The position numbers were made by a program, and so were the translations under genes. Below the pieces are notes generated by a model that saw only the letters and a list, made by a program, of their open reading frames with translations, was not told the origin of the DNA and searched no databases. A DNA stretch of 64,000 nucleotides from JAGDZR01 sp049115695 (GTDB taxonomy: Bacteria > Bacteroidota > Bacteroidia > Cytophagales > Cyclobacteriaceae): contig JAGDZR010000002.1 in NCBI GenBank assembly GCA_049115695.1, positions 124,001 through 188,000 on the forward strand. The letters run 5' to 3'. Each line of letters begins with the position of its first letter. Position 1 is the stretch's first letter. Below are positions 25,718-34,927 of the stretch, in pieces.

Positions 25718-25733
25718 TCCCAATTAATAGGTA
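25718..25733. promoter_or_regulatory. NarL-like 7-2-7 palindrome, site 6
   Basis: TCCCAAT-TA-ATAGGTA: the right half is a perfect AKRRGTA (reverse TACCTAT fits TACYYMT). It shares the 12-mer TTAATAGGTATT with sites 4 and 5. It lies 81 bp upstream of the intact response regulator, as an autoregulatory site would. Confidence 0.55.
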
Positions 25734-25813
25734 TTTTCTGCTTTGGTGGATCAATGTATTTGCTTTTCATAAATTCCATTGCTAACATAAGGTTTCCAAA
25801 TCACTAAATGCTT

Positions 25814-26437
25814 ATGTATAAAATTGCATTCGTTGATGATCACAGCCTTTTTTCCAGTGTCTTAAGTACCTTTCTAAAGGAACAAAATCCCAACTATGAT
25901 GTGGATCATTTCGATGATCCGGATGAGTTTTTAAAAAATTATGCTGAACAGGAGTATCAACTATTGATACTAGATCTTGAAATGCCGGGTAAGTCTGGAA
26001 TTGAGGTAATTCACCTGGTGAGAGAAAAAGTACCAACCCAGCCGATCATTGTATTGTCCATGTTTTATAATGAGCAGCTCGCCTATGAGTTGCAAAAACT
26101 AAATGTTCAATCATTTCTTCCAAAGAATGTGGATGCTGGTGAACTTCAGAAGGCAATTCAACTGGCCCTTGAGAGAAAGTCGTACTTTAGGTCAGATGTC
26201 ACACCTGAGCGAATTGACTCCATTAAGCAGTCTGGATTCTTGTTGACGCGACGCGAGTTAGAGATCATCAAGTGCTCTGCAGCCGGGCTAACTTCCAGAG
26301 AAATGGGCGAGAAATTGTTCATTAGTGAAGGAACTGTGAAAACTCACGTTAAAAATATTATCAATAAGACGAATTCGAGCAATATCAAGGAAGTGATCTC
26401 AAATTTCCAGAAGGAAGGATGGGAAGTGCTCACATAA
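25814..26437 (+). CDS. NarL/FixJ-type response regulator, intact
   Basis: The 207-residue protein has a receiver domain with the acidic pair FVDDHS, phospho-aspartate in LILDLEMPG (D54 from this start), the conserved S/T position in VLSMFYN, and lysine in FLPKN. The C-terminal LuxR-type HTH is complete: LTRRELEIIKCSAAGLTSREMGEKL, then the recognition helix EGTVKTHVKNII. An ATG at 25808 is also available; I prefer 25814 because MYKIAFVDD is the usual N-terminus. One base separates it from the kinase downstream, so the pair is an operon. It is the best candidate to bind the seven palindromes. Confidence 0.9.
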   Translation: MYKIAFVDDHSLFSSVLSTFLKEQNPNYDVDHFDDPDEFLKNYAEQEYQLLILDLEMPGKSGIEVIHLVREKVPTQPIIVLSMFYNEQLAYELQKLNVQSFLPKNVDAGELQKAIQLALERKSYFRSDVTPERIDSIKQSGFLLTRRELEIIKCSAAGLTSREMGEKLFISEGTVKTHVKNIINKTNSSNIKEVISNFQKEGWEVLT

Positions 26438-26438
26438 T

Positions 26439-28166
26439 ATGATCAAACAAACACTTTGTATTTTATTATGCTTGTTTGGTTCGCTTGGCGCCATGTCTCG
26501 AAGTGAGGATATGTTTCAATTGGTTGAGTACTATGTCGATACCACCAATGCAATGACCGTCGATCAAGTTGCACTTCAACAGTTTTCTGCAAGAGAGAAT
26601 CCTAATTTTGGTTTTAATCCGAATCGGATATGGCTGAGATTGAACATTGAAGAAGTCAAAGAGACAGGAGATTTTGAATATCTCGTCTTGGGAACAGATC
26701 GAAGCTTTTCATTTGAGTCATATGAAGCATCGGATGCCCAGATTTCTAAAATTCCTGTTTTGCGGTTGGGGACAGCTCAGGTGATTGAAATGAGCCAATT
26801 ACAAAACAGCAAATATTTGTTCTTCAGTACGCTTGTTCTGAATATGACCATGCATGCAGGTGTAGAGGCCGTAACGAATCGTGGGGCACTTATGGCTAGT
26901 CTGGGAAGGAGGGTTGTTCCCTACTGGATGACCATGATTTTGTTGGTGCTAGGTTTCCTGATAGTCTTTACCCACTATCTTATTTCAAAGCAAACCTTTT
27001 ACCTGGTCTATAGTATGGGTTTTGGCATTTTAGGGACATATCTGGCCTATCACTCCGGATGGCTGAATGTCTATCTGAAATCGTATGAAGTGATGAGGGT
27101 GACCTTCTTAATGAACCTTATATACCTTTTTGTTTGGTTGCCTTTGATGTATATATCGCGACTAAAAAATGAAGTCAGCTTATATAAAAAGCTTGCGATA
27201 TTTTCTGGATTATTGATTTTGTTCAATCTGGCTTTGGTTTATGGTGGTCTTGGTAAGGAGATAGATGTGGTGGGTGTCGCGACGGAATTCATCGTCTTTC
27301 AAATTTCGTTGATCGTATTGGTGTTAAAGACCAGGACCAAAATCTTTGAAGTGAATGAAAAGTGGTTCTATTACATCTACCTGTTGACTCTCCTGACGCC
27401 AATATTATTTGCTCTGGACAATTACGGCGTTTACCCAGACTCCTGGGCTAGTAGATATTCATTTGAGTTGGTAGTTTATTTGGAAGTAGCCATGTGGATG
27501 ACCTATATGGGCCTTAGCATTCGCAAGAGCATCGGAGAAAAGCTGAGGCTTGAGCAGATCCATATGGACTTGAAGAAAAATGTCAAATATGCGCTGATAG
27601 AGGGGCAGGAAAGAGAAAGGCATTGGTTTGGTAAAGAACTTCATGACAACATTGGAGGTACGCTTAGTGCCATTCGATTATTGATTCAAACCAATTCAAA
27701 AGCAGCGAGCCCTTTTCTGGATCAGGTTAGTTCAGACCTAATGACAATTTCATCCAATTACATTAGTCCTGATATCGTCAATGAATCATTGCAACACGAG
27801 CTGGAAAAGTACATTAGTATGGTAAACCAATCAGGAAAAGTGTCTATTCAGTTGAATATAGATTCGACTAAGGTGCTCTCTTTCAGCTCAGATCAAAAGC
27901 TCAATGCATATAGAAGTATTCAGGAAGGGATCAACAATGCCATAAAGCACGGCAAGGCTACAAAAATTGTTATCGATATAATGGATCGACCAGATGACAA
28001 GCTAATGATCTATATAGAAGACAATGGAGCTGGGTTTAAGGGGCCAATATCAGAAGGTATCGGCTTGAAAAGTATTAGAGCGAGATTCGATCGATTGGAA
28101 ATGGACATGTCAATAGGCTCAGAGTACGGACATGGGGCATATCTGGAAATGGTTATTGCGGTATAA
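26439..28166 (+). CDS. Sensor histidine kinase, 7TMR-DISM-like, HisKA_3 type
   Basis: The 575-residue protein has a signal peptide, an extracellular segment (20-160), about seven membrane helices (165-370) resembling 7TMR-DISM sensors, and a NarX/DesK-type kinase core. The H-box ERERHWFGKELHDNIGG puts the phosphorylated histidine at residue 402. The N-box (YRSIQEGINNAIKHGKA), G1 (IEDNGAGF) and G2 (GIGLKSI) are intact, so ATP binding and autophosphorylation are expected. It follows the intact regulator by one base. Input is unknown; proteins of this architecture can sense extracellular carbohydrate-like ligands. Confidence 0.9.
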   Translation: MIKQTLCILLCLFGSLGAMSRSEDMFQLVEYYVDTTNAMTVDQVALQQFSARENPNFGFNPNRIWLRLNIEEVKETGDFEYLVLGTDRSFSFESYEASDAQISKIPVLRLGTAQVIEMSQLQNSKYLFFSTLVLNMTMHAGVEAVTNRGALMASLGRRVVPYWMTMILLVLGFLIVFTHYLISKQTFYLVYSMGFGILGTYLAYHSGWLNVYLKSYEVMRVTFLMNLIYLFVWLPLMYISRLKNEVSLYKKLAIFSGLLILFNLALVYGGLGKEIDVVGVATEFIVFQISLIVLVLKTRTKIFEVNEKWFYYIYLLTLLTPILFALDNYGVYPDSWASRYSFELVVYLEVAMWMTYMGLSIRKSIGEKLRLEQIHMDLKKNVKYALIEGQERERHWFGKELHDNIGGTLSAIRLLIQTNSKAASPFLDQVSSDLMTISSNYISPDIVNESLQHELEKYISMVNQSGKVSIQLNIDSTKVLSFSSDQKLNAYRSIQEGINNAIKHGKATKIVIDIMDRPDDKLMIYIEDNGAGFKGPISEGIGLKSIRARFDRLEMDMSIGSEYGHGAYLEMVIAV

Positions 28167-28180
28167 GGGGAAGTAGTAAG

Positions 28181-29962
28181 ATGACCTTAAAGGAATTGGT
28201 ACATACGGTTTTGAGAATAGCATGGGTGCTGGGTATATGCTCCTTGATATCATCTTGCGGTTTCAACGATACTGATCTATTCAGAGATCGAACTTACCAG
28301 GTGATTGACACTACTGGTGAGCTAACTTCAAGAGAGATCAAAAAATTGCACGAAAGTGGTGGATCTCAATTGGTTGAGTTAAATCCTGGTTTAGTGGCGC
28401 ATGACACCTGGTATATTATCGACTTGAGTGATCTCTCCACGAGTGGTTATTTGGAAGTGACCAGGCCGAGAACAATGGTCAAAGCATTTTATGTGAGCAA
28501 TGAGATTGGACTTCATCAGGTCGATCGGCTTTCAGAAATTAACCGAAATATAGTACCACTTGATGCTGCCGACGAGACACTTCTGTTTAAGGTTACCTCG
28601 ATGACCAGGCAGGTAACACTTCATTTTCAATGGTTTGCTAATTTATCAGAGATGCATGAATCTATCCATCTTGATTTATTTTATATAGTCCTGATTGTTT
28701 TCTTGTCCAGCATTCTTTTGATATATGCCTTTTGGGAAGTTGTTTCAACTAGAAAGCAGTTTTACATTTATTTTTCGGCCATTCAATTCTGGTACCTAAT
28801 ATTTCTGCTATATGACACAGGATATTCCCGATATCTGTTTGGGGATGGTATTCATGTTTGGGTAGGCAGGTTATCTGTGCTGCTATATTTGGCAACAATT
28901 TTGCCATTTATCTATTGTCATTTTAGGCCGAATACTAAGCGAACAACACGCATCCTATTTCTTTCATCTGTGGGTGTCATCCTGATTCTTTTTAGTATGA
29001 TGGTTTTAGCTCCGATTACTTACATGAATTCGACCATTTTTGTAGATATCCTGAGAGTTTTTCGACTGTGTTCTCCAATAATAATCTTGTATTTCTATAG
29101 GGATTGGTTTAAAACACGAATAGATTTTTTATTTACTTTGATTGTAGCTCTTATAGCAACCGCCCCCATTCTCAAATCCATTCAGAATGCAAGAATCATC
29201 GAGCATGATTTCCTGGAGCATTCTTTTTCTGCTTCAATGTTGATACAGTCTCTACTCTGGATCATTTATTTTATCATGGCAGCATTGAAGTCTAACCGAG
29301 AGAAATTGCTGTTGATGAGATCTTATCAAGGACTTCAGAATGACTACCACAAAATCCTCCTATCAGGTCAGGAACAAGAGCGTGGGTTAATCGCAGATAA
29401 AGTTCGGAAAGATATCATACCGCAGGTAAGTCATCTTTCCCAAACTATACACGCGCAACCCAAACTTGCTACTGGTTTAATTGATCGACTTATATCCAGT
29501 ATTCGTCTTTTGTCCAGGACGTTTATTTCGCCCGATTTGAGCACCAACTCTTTGCAAACCGAATTGATGAGATATATCAAATTAATTCAAGGCTTTAAGG
29601 ATCATAAAATTGTGCTGGACTATAAGCTTGATACCTATGATAAACAGGATGAGTTTTTGCTAATCAGTCTCTACCGACTCGTGCAAGAAGGTATTTCCAG
29701 GGCAATAGCTCAAAAAGCTCAAACAACGATTGTCCAAGTCTTGGGCAATCCAGATTTAATTACCGTCAATATTGAACATGATGGACAGTTCAGATCAGAT
29801 ACTTCTTTAGTGGAGAGCAATGAGCTGTTGCACATTAAAACACGATTGAGTGATTATAATTATCAGCTCAATTTGCAGCATCGGGCAGGAGATGATAATC
29901 GATTAGAAGTGGAGATTCTCAACTTGCAAAGTGCTGGGAAAGTCGGCTACCGCTCCAAATAA
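28181..29962 (+). CDS. Degenerate sensor kinase (pseudokinase) paralogue
   Basis: The 593-residue protein has the same layout as its neighbour: N-terminal hydrophobic segment ending ISSC (possible lipobox), extracellular domain (30-165), seven helices (170-375) and a kinase-like core. The H-box aligns (SGQEQERGLIADKVRKDI) but histidine is replaced by arginine (R409). The N-box asparagines become S-R (QEGISRAIAQ), the G1 motif DNGAGF is HDGQF, and G2 is absent. It therefore cannot autophosphorylate or bind ATP normally, yet the frame is open along its full length, which implies retained function, perhaps sensing and heterodimerising with the active kinase. It overlaps the convergent CHASE2 gene by 16 bases. 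Confidence 0.82.
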   Translation: MTLKELVHTVLRIAWVLGICSLISSCGFNDTDLFRDRTYQVIDTTGELTSREIKKLHESGGSQLVELNPGLVAHDTWYIIDLSDLSTSGYLEVTRPRTMVKAFYVSNEIGLHQVDRLSEINRNIVPLDAADETLLFKVTSMTRQVTLHFQWFANLSEMHESIHLDLFYIVLIVFLSSILLIYAFWEVVSTRKQFYIYFSAIQFWYLIFLLYDTGYSRYLFGDGIHVWVGRLSVLLYLATILPFIYCHFRPNTKRTTRILFLSSVGVILILFSMMVLAPITYMNSTIFVDILRVFRLCSPIIILYFYRDWFKTRIDFLFTLIVALIATAPILKSIQNARIIEHDFLEHSFSASMLIQSLLWIIYFIMAALKSNREKLLLMRSYQGLQNDYHKILLSGQEQERGLIADKVRKDIIPQVSHLSQTIHAQPKLATGLIDRLISSIRLLSRTFISPDLSTNSLQTELMRYIKLIQGFKDHKIVLDYKLDTYDKQDEFLLISLYRLVQEGISRAIAQKAQTTIVQVLGNPDLITVNIEHDGQFRSDTSLVESNELLHIKTRLSDYNYQLNLQHRAGDDNRLEVEILNLQSAGKVGYRSK

Positions 29963-31203
29963 AACTTCCAATTCACCTTGAAAAGCTGCTGACGTTCACG
30001 CTTGATAAACAGGTTTTTAACCACGCCGTGGTACACCTCTATCGAGTCACCGGATAAGGCAATCACAATCAATGTTAGGGTGAGATCGAGCTTGAAGTTC
30101 CAGTAGTGAAATACCATCACCATTAGAAAGGAAAAAACAAGTAATTGGCACAACTGGAAGACCTTGGTGATGCCATCGTACCATTTGGGTAACGCACCAT
30201 ATACCCACTTAAAAAGCGTGACATTGAAAAGGCACATAATGATCGCCAGCGCAATAGCCAGGTTGGCATTCAATTCATCAATGTAGTCCTCTTGTAAGAT
30301 CATGGACACCACATTGGCGTGGATTACTCCACCGAACATGTCAGGTTCCGACTTGCCCACGTAGCGTTTGTTCAGCGGTGTGAAGTACTTGTCCTCGCGG
30401 GTTTGCAGGTCACCCAAGAACTTGCCCATATAGCAGAGGATGACCACTTTGTCTTTGATCATTTCGGGAACGAAATTCTCGCTGAACAGATCATATACAT
30501 CTAAGGCATAGTAGCGTGTGCCAAAGTTAGTTTGTCCAAAATCCATCACATTGCCCTTGTAGTTGACCGGCTCGAACATATTGCCTCGATCCAGGAATTT
30601 TTGCGTCTTGGCAGAGTCCATTGCCATGGCCAGCATCACCGGAAAGGCATAGTGGTCGACTCCTTTAACCGGTTGAATGGGTGTCATGTCACGACAGGCT
30701 TTCAAATCGTCCTGATTTTCTGCTTCGGTGACTGTATTGACATATCCAAATCTGGAGACAGCCGCCAGTCGTTCTTCTGGTACAACCAGTGTATCGAATT
30801 CTTCTGTTTCTTCATTGAACATGCGCAGTTCACTCCCAATCACAATGTTGTCATAAGTGGTCAGGGCGGCAACAAGGAGACTGTCTTCGGCGTATGTTTT
30901 GTGTGAAGAAAAAGTAACATCCACACCGATGACTTTTGGCTCGTACTGCTCCAGAATGAAGATCTGTTCAGCTATACCGGAGCGATCCAGTTCCCCAATG
31001 TTAACAACCACTATTTGTTCATCTGCAGGAGGTGCCGACCTCAGTTGTGACATGACCAAATCAGTCAGTTCAAAATCAGCAAACATCTCACCAATAGGAT
31101 CAAAAAGGTCGAAAACCCGAAAGGCTGTGACGCTGGCAAAAGTGCCCATTAAGCCGAATATGAAAAAGGTGCAAAGCACCACGTCCAGGAAAAATCTGCG
31201 CAT
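29947..31203 (-). CDS. CHASE2-domain membrane protein
   Basis: This 418-residue protein has one N-terminal membrane helix (about 5-30), a large periplasmic CHASE2 domain (35-320), then about three C-terminal helices (325-400). CHASE2 marks are DEQIVVVNIGELDRSGIA near the start, EPKVIGVDVTFS, the CR..TPIQPV segment and DMFGGVIHANVVSMIL close to the membrane. CHASE2 normally senses signals ahead of a cyclase or kinase, but here no output domain follows, only a short cytoplasmic tail. It may act through a partner. I start at the ATG at 31203; an upstream ATG at 31242 adds a polar leader. Its 3' end overlaps the pseudokinase gene. Confidence 0.8.
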   Translation of the reverse strand: MRRFFLDVVLCTFFIFGLMGTFASVTAFRVFDLFDPIGEMFADFELTDLVMSQLRSAPPADEQIVVVNIGELDRSGIAEQIFILEQYEPKVIGVDVTFSSHKTYAEDSLLVAALTTYDNIVIGSELRMFNEETEEFDTLVVPEERLAAVSRFGYVNTVTEAENQDDLKACRDMTPIQPVKGVDHYAFPVMLAMAMDSAKTQKFLDRGNMFEPVNYKGNVMDFGQTNFGTRYYALDVYDLFSENFVPEMIKDKVVILCYMGKFLGDLQTREDKYFTPLNKRYVGKSEPDMFGGVIHANVVSMILQEDYIDELNANLAIALAIIMCLFNVTLFKWVYGALPKWYDGITKVFQLCQLLVFSFLMVMVFHYWNFKLDLTLTLIVIALSGDSIEVYHGVVKNLFIKRERQQLFKVNWKFYLER

Positions 31204-31283
31204 ATTGATTAGGTTTTGGTCTGTACAATTTACTAATGGCATGTGAGAATACTTATCTTTCTCTGATCATTGAATGAAACTGT

Positions 31284-32063
31284 ATGAATATCCAGCAATT
31301 ATTTAATCTGAATGGTAAAACAGCGATAGTCACCGGAGCGTCCAAAGGCATTGGCAAGGCTATGGCCCTCGGGTTGGCTCAGGCTGGTGCCAATGTGGTG
31401 GTCTCGTCGAGAAAGCAGGCAGCTGTTGATGAAGTGGCCAAACAGTTTGAACAGGAGGGTTTGAGTGTGAAGGCGATCGCCTGTCATGTGGGAGATGAAG
31501 AACAGCAACGCAAATTGGTTGATCAAACTATATCGACTTTTGGTGCTGTGGATGTTTTAGTGAACAATGCGGCCACCAACCCGTACTTTGGACCTATTGA
31601 GGAGATGGACATGGGGGCTTTTAGGAAGACTCAGGAGATCAATGTGAATGCCGCCATGCAGTTGAGTAACCTGGTGTATCCAGGAATGAAAGAGAATGGA
31701 GGTGGTAGCATTGTACACATTAGCTCGATTGAAGGAGAACATGCTTCGCCCATGTTTGCTGCTTACAATATTTCTAAAGCAAGCCTGATCATGCTGACCA
31801 AAAGTCAGTGTACCGAGTGGGGCAAGGACAACATCCGGGTGAATGCAATTTGCCCTGGATTTGTGAAAACAAAGCTCAGCCAGGCCTTGTGGACGAACGA
31901 ACAAATACATCAGGCGCTTGTAAGCAAAGTGCCCTTGGGTCGCATGGCTCAGCCTGAGGAGATGGCTGGATTAGCCGTCTTTTTAGCATCGGGGGCTTCT
32001 TCTTATATGACTGGTTCTATCATCATGAACGATGGTGGTATCATGAATGCATCATTCATGTAA
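31284..32063 (+). CDS. SDR-family NAD(P)-dependent oxidoreductase
   Basis: The 259-residue protein is a classical short-chain dehydrogenase. The dinucleotide motif TGASKGIG spans residues 17-24, NNAA follows in VLVNNAATN, the catalytic serine is in VHISSIEG, and YNISK gives Y161 and K165. An arginine in VVVSSRK after the second beta strand suggests NADP(H) preference. The C-terminal PGFVKTKLS and MNDGGIMNASFM resemble 3-oxoacyl-ACP-reductase-like and DHRS4-like enzymes, but the substrate cannot be deduced. It stands alone between CHASE2 (divergent) and the MCP-like genes. Confidence 0.92.
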   Translation: MNIQQLFNLNGKTAIVTGASKGIGKAMALGLAQAGANVVVSSRKQAAVDEVAKQFEQEGLSVKAIACHVGDEEQQRKLVDQTISTFGAVDVLVNNAATNPYFGPIEEMDMGAFRKTQEINVNAAMQLSNLVYPGMKENGGGSIVHISSIEGEHASPMFAAYNISKASLIMLTKSQCTEWGKDNIRVNAICPGFVKTKLSQALWTNEQIHQALVSKVPLGRMAQPEEMAGLAVFLASGASSYMTGSIIMNDGGIMNASFM

Positions 32064-32144
32064 CGTCGGGATTACATAACCCCACAATATATCATTCATT
32101 CAGAGAAGACAACCTATATTCACGGCACTATTGAGTTTACTGTT

Positions 32145-33485
32145 ATGACCAACTTTATTTCGTTCTTTGCCGCACGAAGCATTGATCAACCCTACATCAT
32201 TCGAGTGAAGACTAAGGCCCTTGTCTCACTTACGTTCATTTCCTTGTTTTTCCTGATTGTTCGGATTATCACCAATCTTGGCAGGGAAGACGGAGGTGCT
32301 TTTTTTGCCTTATATGGTGTGGCGATTATTTTAACCGCAGTTTGTCTCATTAATCTAGGTTTGTTACGTACTGTTGGATATGAGATTGCAGGGATCTTCT
32401 TTTCGTCTGGTATGGTAACAGCCATGATGATCGGGCTGTACTTCAGCAAAAATCAGATTCACCCCATCAACGAATTTTTGAGTGGTTACTATTTTGCTTT
32501 GGTTGTGTTATGCCTTTCTGCCTTATTTGGAAATAAGAAAAGCTTGTTTTTTAATGTGGCCGTTATTTTGACGGTAGCCTGGGCCATTTACAAGAGCTCC
32601 ACAGATCTCTATATTGGAGAAATTGAAGGCCTTGCCAGTCGTGGAATTGTTAACTACACCATTGTGACCTTCGCTATTGCATCCATTCTTTTTTACATTA
32701 TGAAAATATCCGATGATTTTCAGGAGCGGACTGAGCAATCATCTCATCAGGTTATTGAAAAAAACACCAGACTTGAGTCCCTGTTAGGCAAGGTCAAATC
32801 GTCCTCTGTCCTTCATCGGAATATTTCTCAGGATGTGGAGGCTAACAGTGAGCAGCTGACCAATAATGCCAACAAGCAGGTGGAAAGCGTTGGTGAAATT
32901 GAAAGTACAGTAGCTATGATGGCGTCTTCAATATCGAGCAATGAAAGAACTGCAAAGGAGACGGCCGATCAGCTCACCGGGACCCTTGAGTTTATAAATC
33001 TCAACAAGGAGATCCTGGAGAAGACATTTCATGCTGTCAGAAGTATTAGTGATAAAGTCAAGGAAATTGAAGAAATCTCGAGTCAGACGGATTTATTGGC
33101 GATTAATGCTGCTATTGAAGCGTCCAGAGCTGGTGAAGCAGGTAAGGGATTCAGTGTTGTGGCAAGTGAAGTGAAAAAGCTGGCTGAACATACGCAGACC
33201 AGTAGTCATCAAATCAATGACATTGTGGAAGAGAGCATAAAAGTATCAGGTGATGCAGAGCAGTATATTAAGAAAATGTTCGAAGAGATATCCTCAATTG
33301 AAGGCCGAATCAATGACATTTCGTCAGTTGCTTCAGAGCAGTTAGGTCGCATTACATCTATTCAAAATGCTATTTCAATGATAGCCAATGAAACAAGAAG
33401 TAACGGAGAGATATCACAAAATTTGAGGCTGTCCGTCCAATCGTTAAATGAGAGTACTCATTCAATGAATTCACTGGTTAGTTAA
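32145..33485 (+). CDS. MCP-like signalling protein, paralogue 1 of 3
   Basis: The 446-residue protein has six predicted N-terminal membrane helices (residues 25-195) with very short loops and no periplasmic sensor domain, then a cytoplasmic MCP signalling coiled coil. The hairpin tip EEISSQTDLLAINAAIEASR with EAGKGFSVVASEVKKLAEHT is textbook. The coiled coil is short, and no QxxxFxxF methylation-enzyme tether occurs at the C-terminus (NSLVS). Such receptors signal to CheA/CheW, none of which is here. Sensing through membrane helices (membrane state, energy or small hydrophobic ligands) is possible. Confidence 0.85.
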   Translation: MTNFISFFAARSIDQPYIIRVKTKALVSLTFISLFFLIVRIITNLGREDGGAFFALYGVAIILTAVCLINLGLLRTVGYEIAGIFFSSGMVTAMMIGLYFSKNQIHPINEFLSGYYFALVVLCLSALFGNKKSLFFNVAVILTVAWAIYKSSTDLYIGEIEGLASRGIVNYTIVTFAIASILFYIMKISDDFQERTEQSSHQVIEKNTRLESLLGKVKSSSVLHRNISQDVEANSEQLTNNANKQVESVGEIESTVAMMASSISSNERTAKETADQLTGTLEFINLNKEILEKTFHAVRSISDKVKEIEEISSQTDLLAINAAIEASRAGEAGKGFSVVASEVKKLAEHTQTSSHQINDIVEESIKVSGDAEQYIKKMFEEISSIEGRINDISSVASEQLGRITSIQNAISMIANETRSNGEISQNLRLSVQSLNESTHSMNSLVS

Positions 33486-33579
33486 TCCCGCTTCCCGGTT
33501 AATTAGGTTTCCTGCCGGTTCACTTAGAATATGATCGTTGAATACTCAATGTTGACTATATTCGGCTCCAATTTGACCT

Positions 33580-34914
33580 ATGGCCAACCCCATTTCTTTT
33601 TTTGAAGTAAAGAGTATCAATCAATCTTACACGGTACAGGTAAAAACAAAAGCCTTGGTTGTGCTCACCTATGTCGCGTTGACAGTCCTGTTGATCAGAA
33701 TCATTACTAACCTTGGGAATGATGCGTCGTTTTTCGCGTCATACGGCGTTGCGCTTGTTTTGATTACTGTTTGTTTGATCAATTTGGTCTTATTACGAGC
33801 CTTCGGCTATCAAATAGCAGGAATATTTTTTTCTTCGGGTATGCTGACAGCCATGATGATCGGCATCTACTTTACCACCAATTCACATCCCATCAATGAA
33901 TACCTTAGCGGCTATTATTTTGCCTTGGTTGTTCTGAGCCTTACTGCGCTTTTTGGGAATAGATGGAGTTTGCTATTCAATGTGCTGGTTATATTAATTG
34001 TGGTTTGGAGTATATACCTGGGTTCCAAAGAAATTATTTCGGCTGAACACTTAGGCCTGGCCAAAAGGGGAACAATTAGCTTGACGATTGTGCTCTTTGC
34101 CATCAGCGCTATTTTGTTTTACATGATGAAGATTTCTACAGATTTCCAAAAGGTGACTGAAAAATCATCCGAAGCAGCAGCCACCAAGAACGACGAGCTT
34201 CGAAATTTGCTGGACGAAATAAAGAGCTCAACGCATGTCCATGAACACATCTCACAAGTAGTGTCAGATTCGTCCCATGTACTCGCCCAAAATGCGAATA
34301 AGCAGGTACAATCCGTTACGGAAATTGAGGACACCATAAACGAAATAGCAGAAAATATTTTGATCAATGAACGATCTGCTAAACAGGCGGCAGAGCAGAT
34401 TGATGAGACTGTTGAGATCATCAATGAAAACCGCATTATGCTTGACAAAACTATGAAGGCGGTCAATGATATAAGTGGAAAAATAGATCAGATTGAGGAA
34501 ATTTCGAGCCAAACAGATTTGCTGGCAATCAATGCGGCGATCGAAGCATCTCGTGCAGGAGAGGCGGGAAAAGGATTTAGTGTAGTCGCGAATGAAGTGA
34601 AAAAATTGGCGGAACACACACAGTCCAGCAGTATTGAGATAAAACAAATAGTCGAACAGAGTGTGGCGATATCTTCAAGTTCTGAAGGCCAAATCAACCA
34701 GATGGTTGAAAAAATGACTCAGATCGATAAGCAGATTAAGGAGAATGCAAATCGACTTACCACTTTGGCTGGTCGCATAACGGCTATTCAAAATGCTATC
34801 AGCATGATTAGCAATGACTCAAAGGAAAATGGAGAAGTTTCGCAGACTTTAGCAGAATCAGTAGAATCCTTAAAGAAGAGCATGCAAAAAATGAAGCAAC
34901 TCACAGAAGCATAA
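33580..34914 (+). CDS. MCP-like signalling protein, paralogue 2 of 3
   Basis: The 444-residue protein has the same design as the preceding gene: N-terminus NPISFFEVKSINQSYTVQVK, six membrane helices, a coiled coil and the tip EISSQTDLLAINAAIEASRA. It is very similar to paralogue 1 through the membrane region (for example GYQIAGIFFSSGMLTAMMIG against GYEIAGIFFSSGMVTAMMIG) and diverges more in the linker (about 195-290). A 94-bp gap separates it from paralogue 1, and it precedes paralogue 3 by 13 bp, so these two are probably co-transcribed. The high tip conservation implies that all three join the same type of chemoreceptor array. Confidence 0.85.
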   Translation: MANPISFFEVKSINQSYTVQVKTKALVVLTYVALTVLLIRIITNLGNDASFFASYGVALVLITVCLINLVLLRAFGYQIAGIFFSSGMLTAMMIGIYFTTNSHPINEYLSGYYFALVVLSLTALFGNRWSLLFNVLVILIVVWSIYLGSKEIISAEHLGLAKRGTISLTIVLFAISAILFYMMKISTDFQKVTEKSSEAAATKNDELRNLLDEIKSSTHVHEHISQVVSDSSHVLAQNANKQVQSVTEIEDTINEIAENILINERSAKQAAEQIDETVEIINENRIMLDKTMKAVNDISGKIDQIEEISSQTDLLAINAAIEASRAGEAGKGFSVVANEVKKLAEHTQSSSIEIKQIVEQSVAISSSSEGQINQMVEKMTQIDKQIKENANRLTTLAGRITAIQNAISMISNDSKENGEVSQTLAESVESLKKSMQKMKQLTEA

Positions 34915-34927
34915 TTACCAGTAACCA

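Noticed and set aside
28181..29962. Frameshifted pseudogene of the kinase
   Set aside because: The frame is open over 593 codons with the full domain order; only the catalytic motifs have changed.
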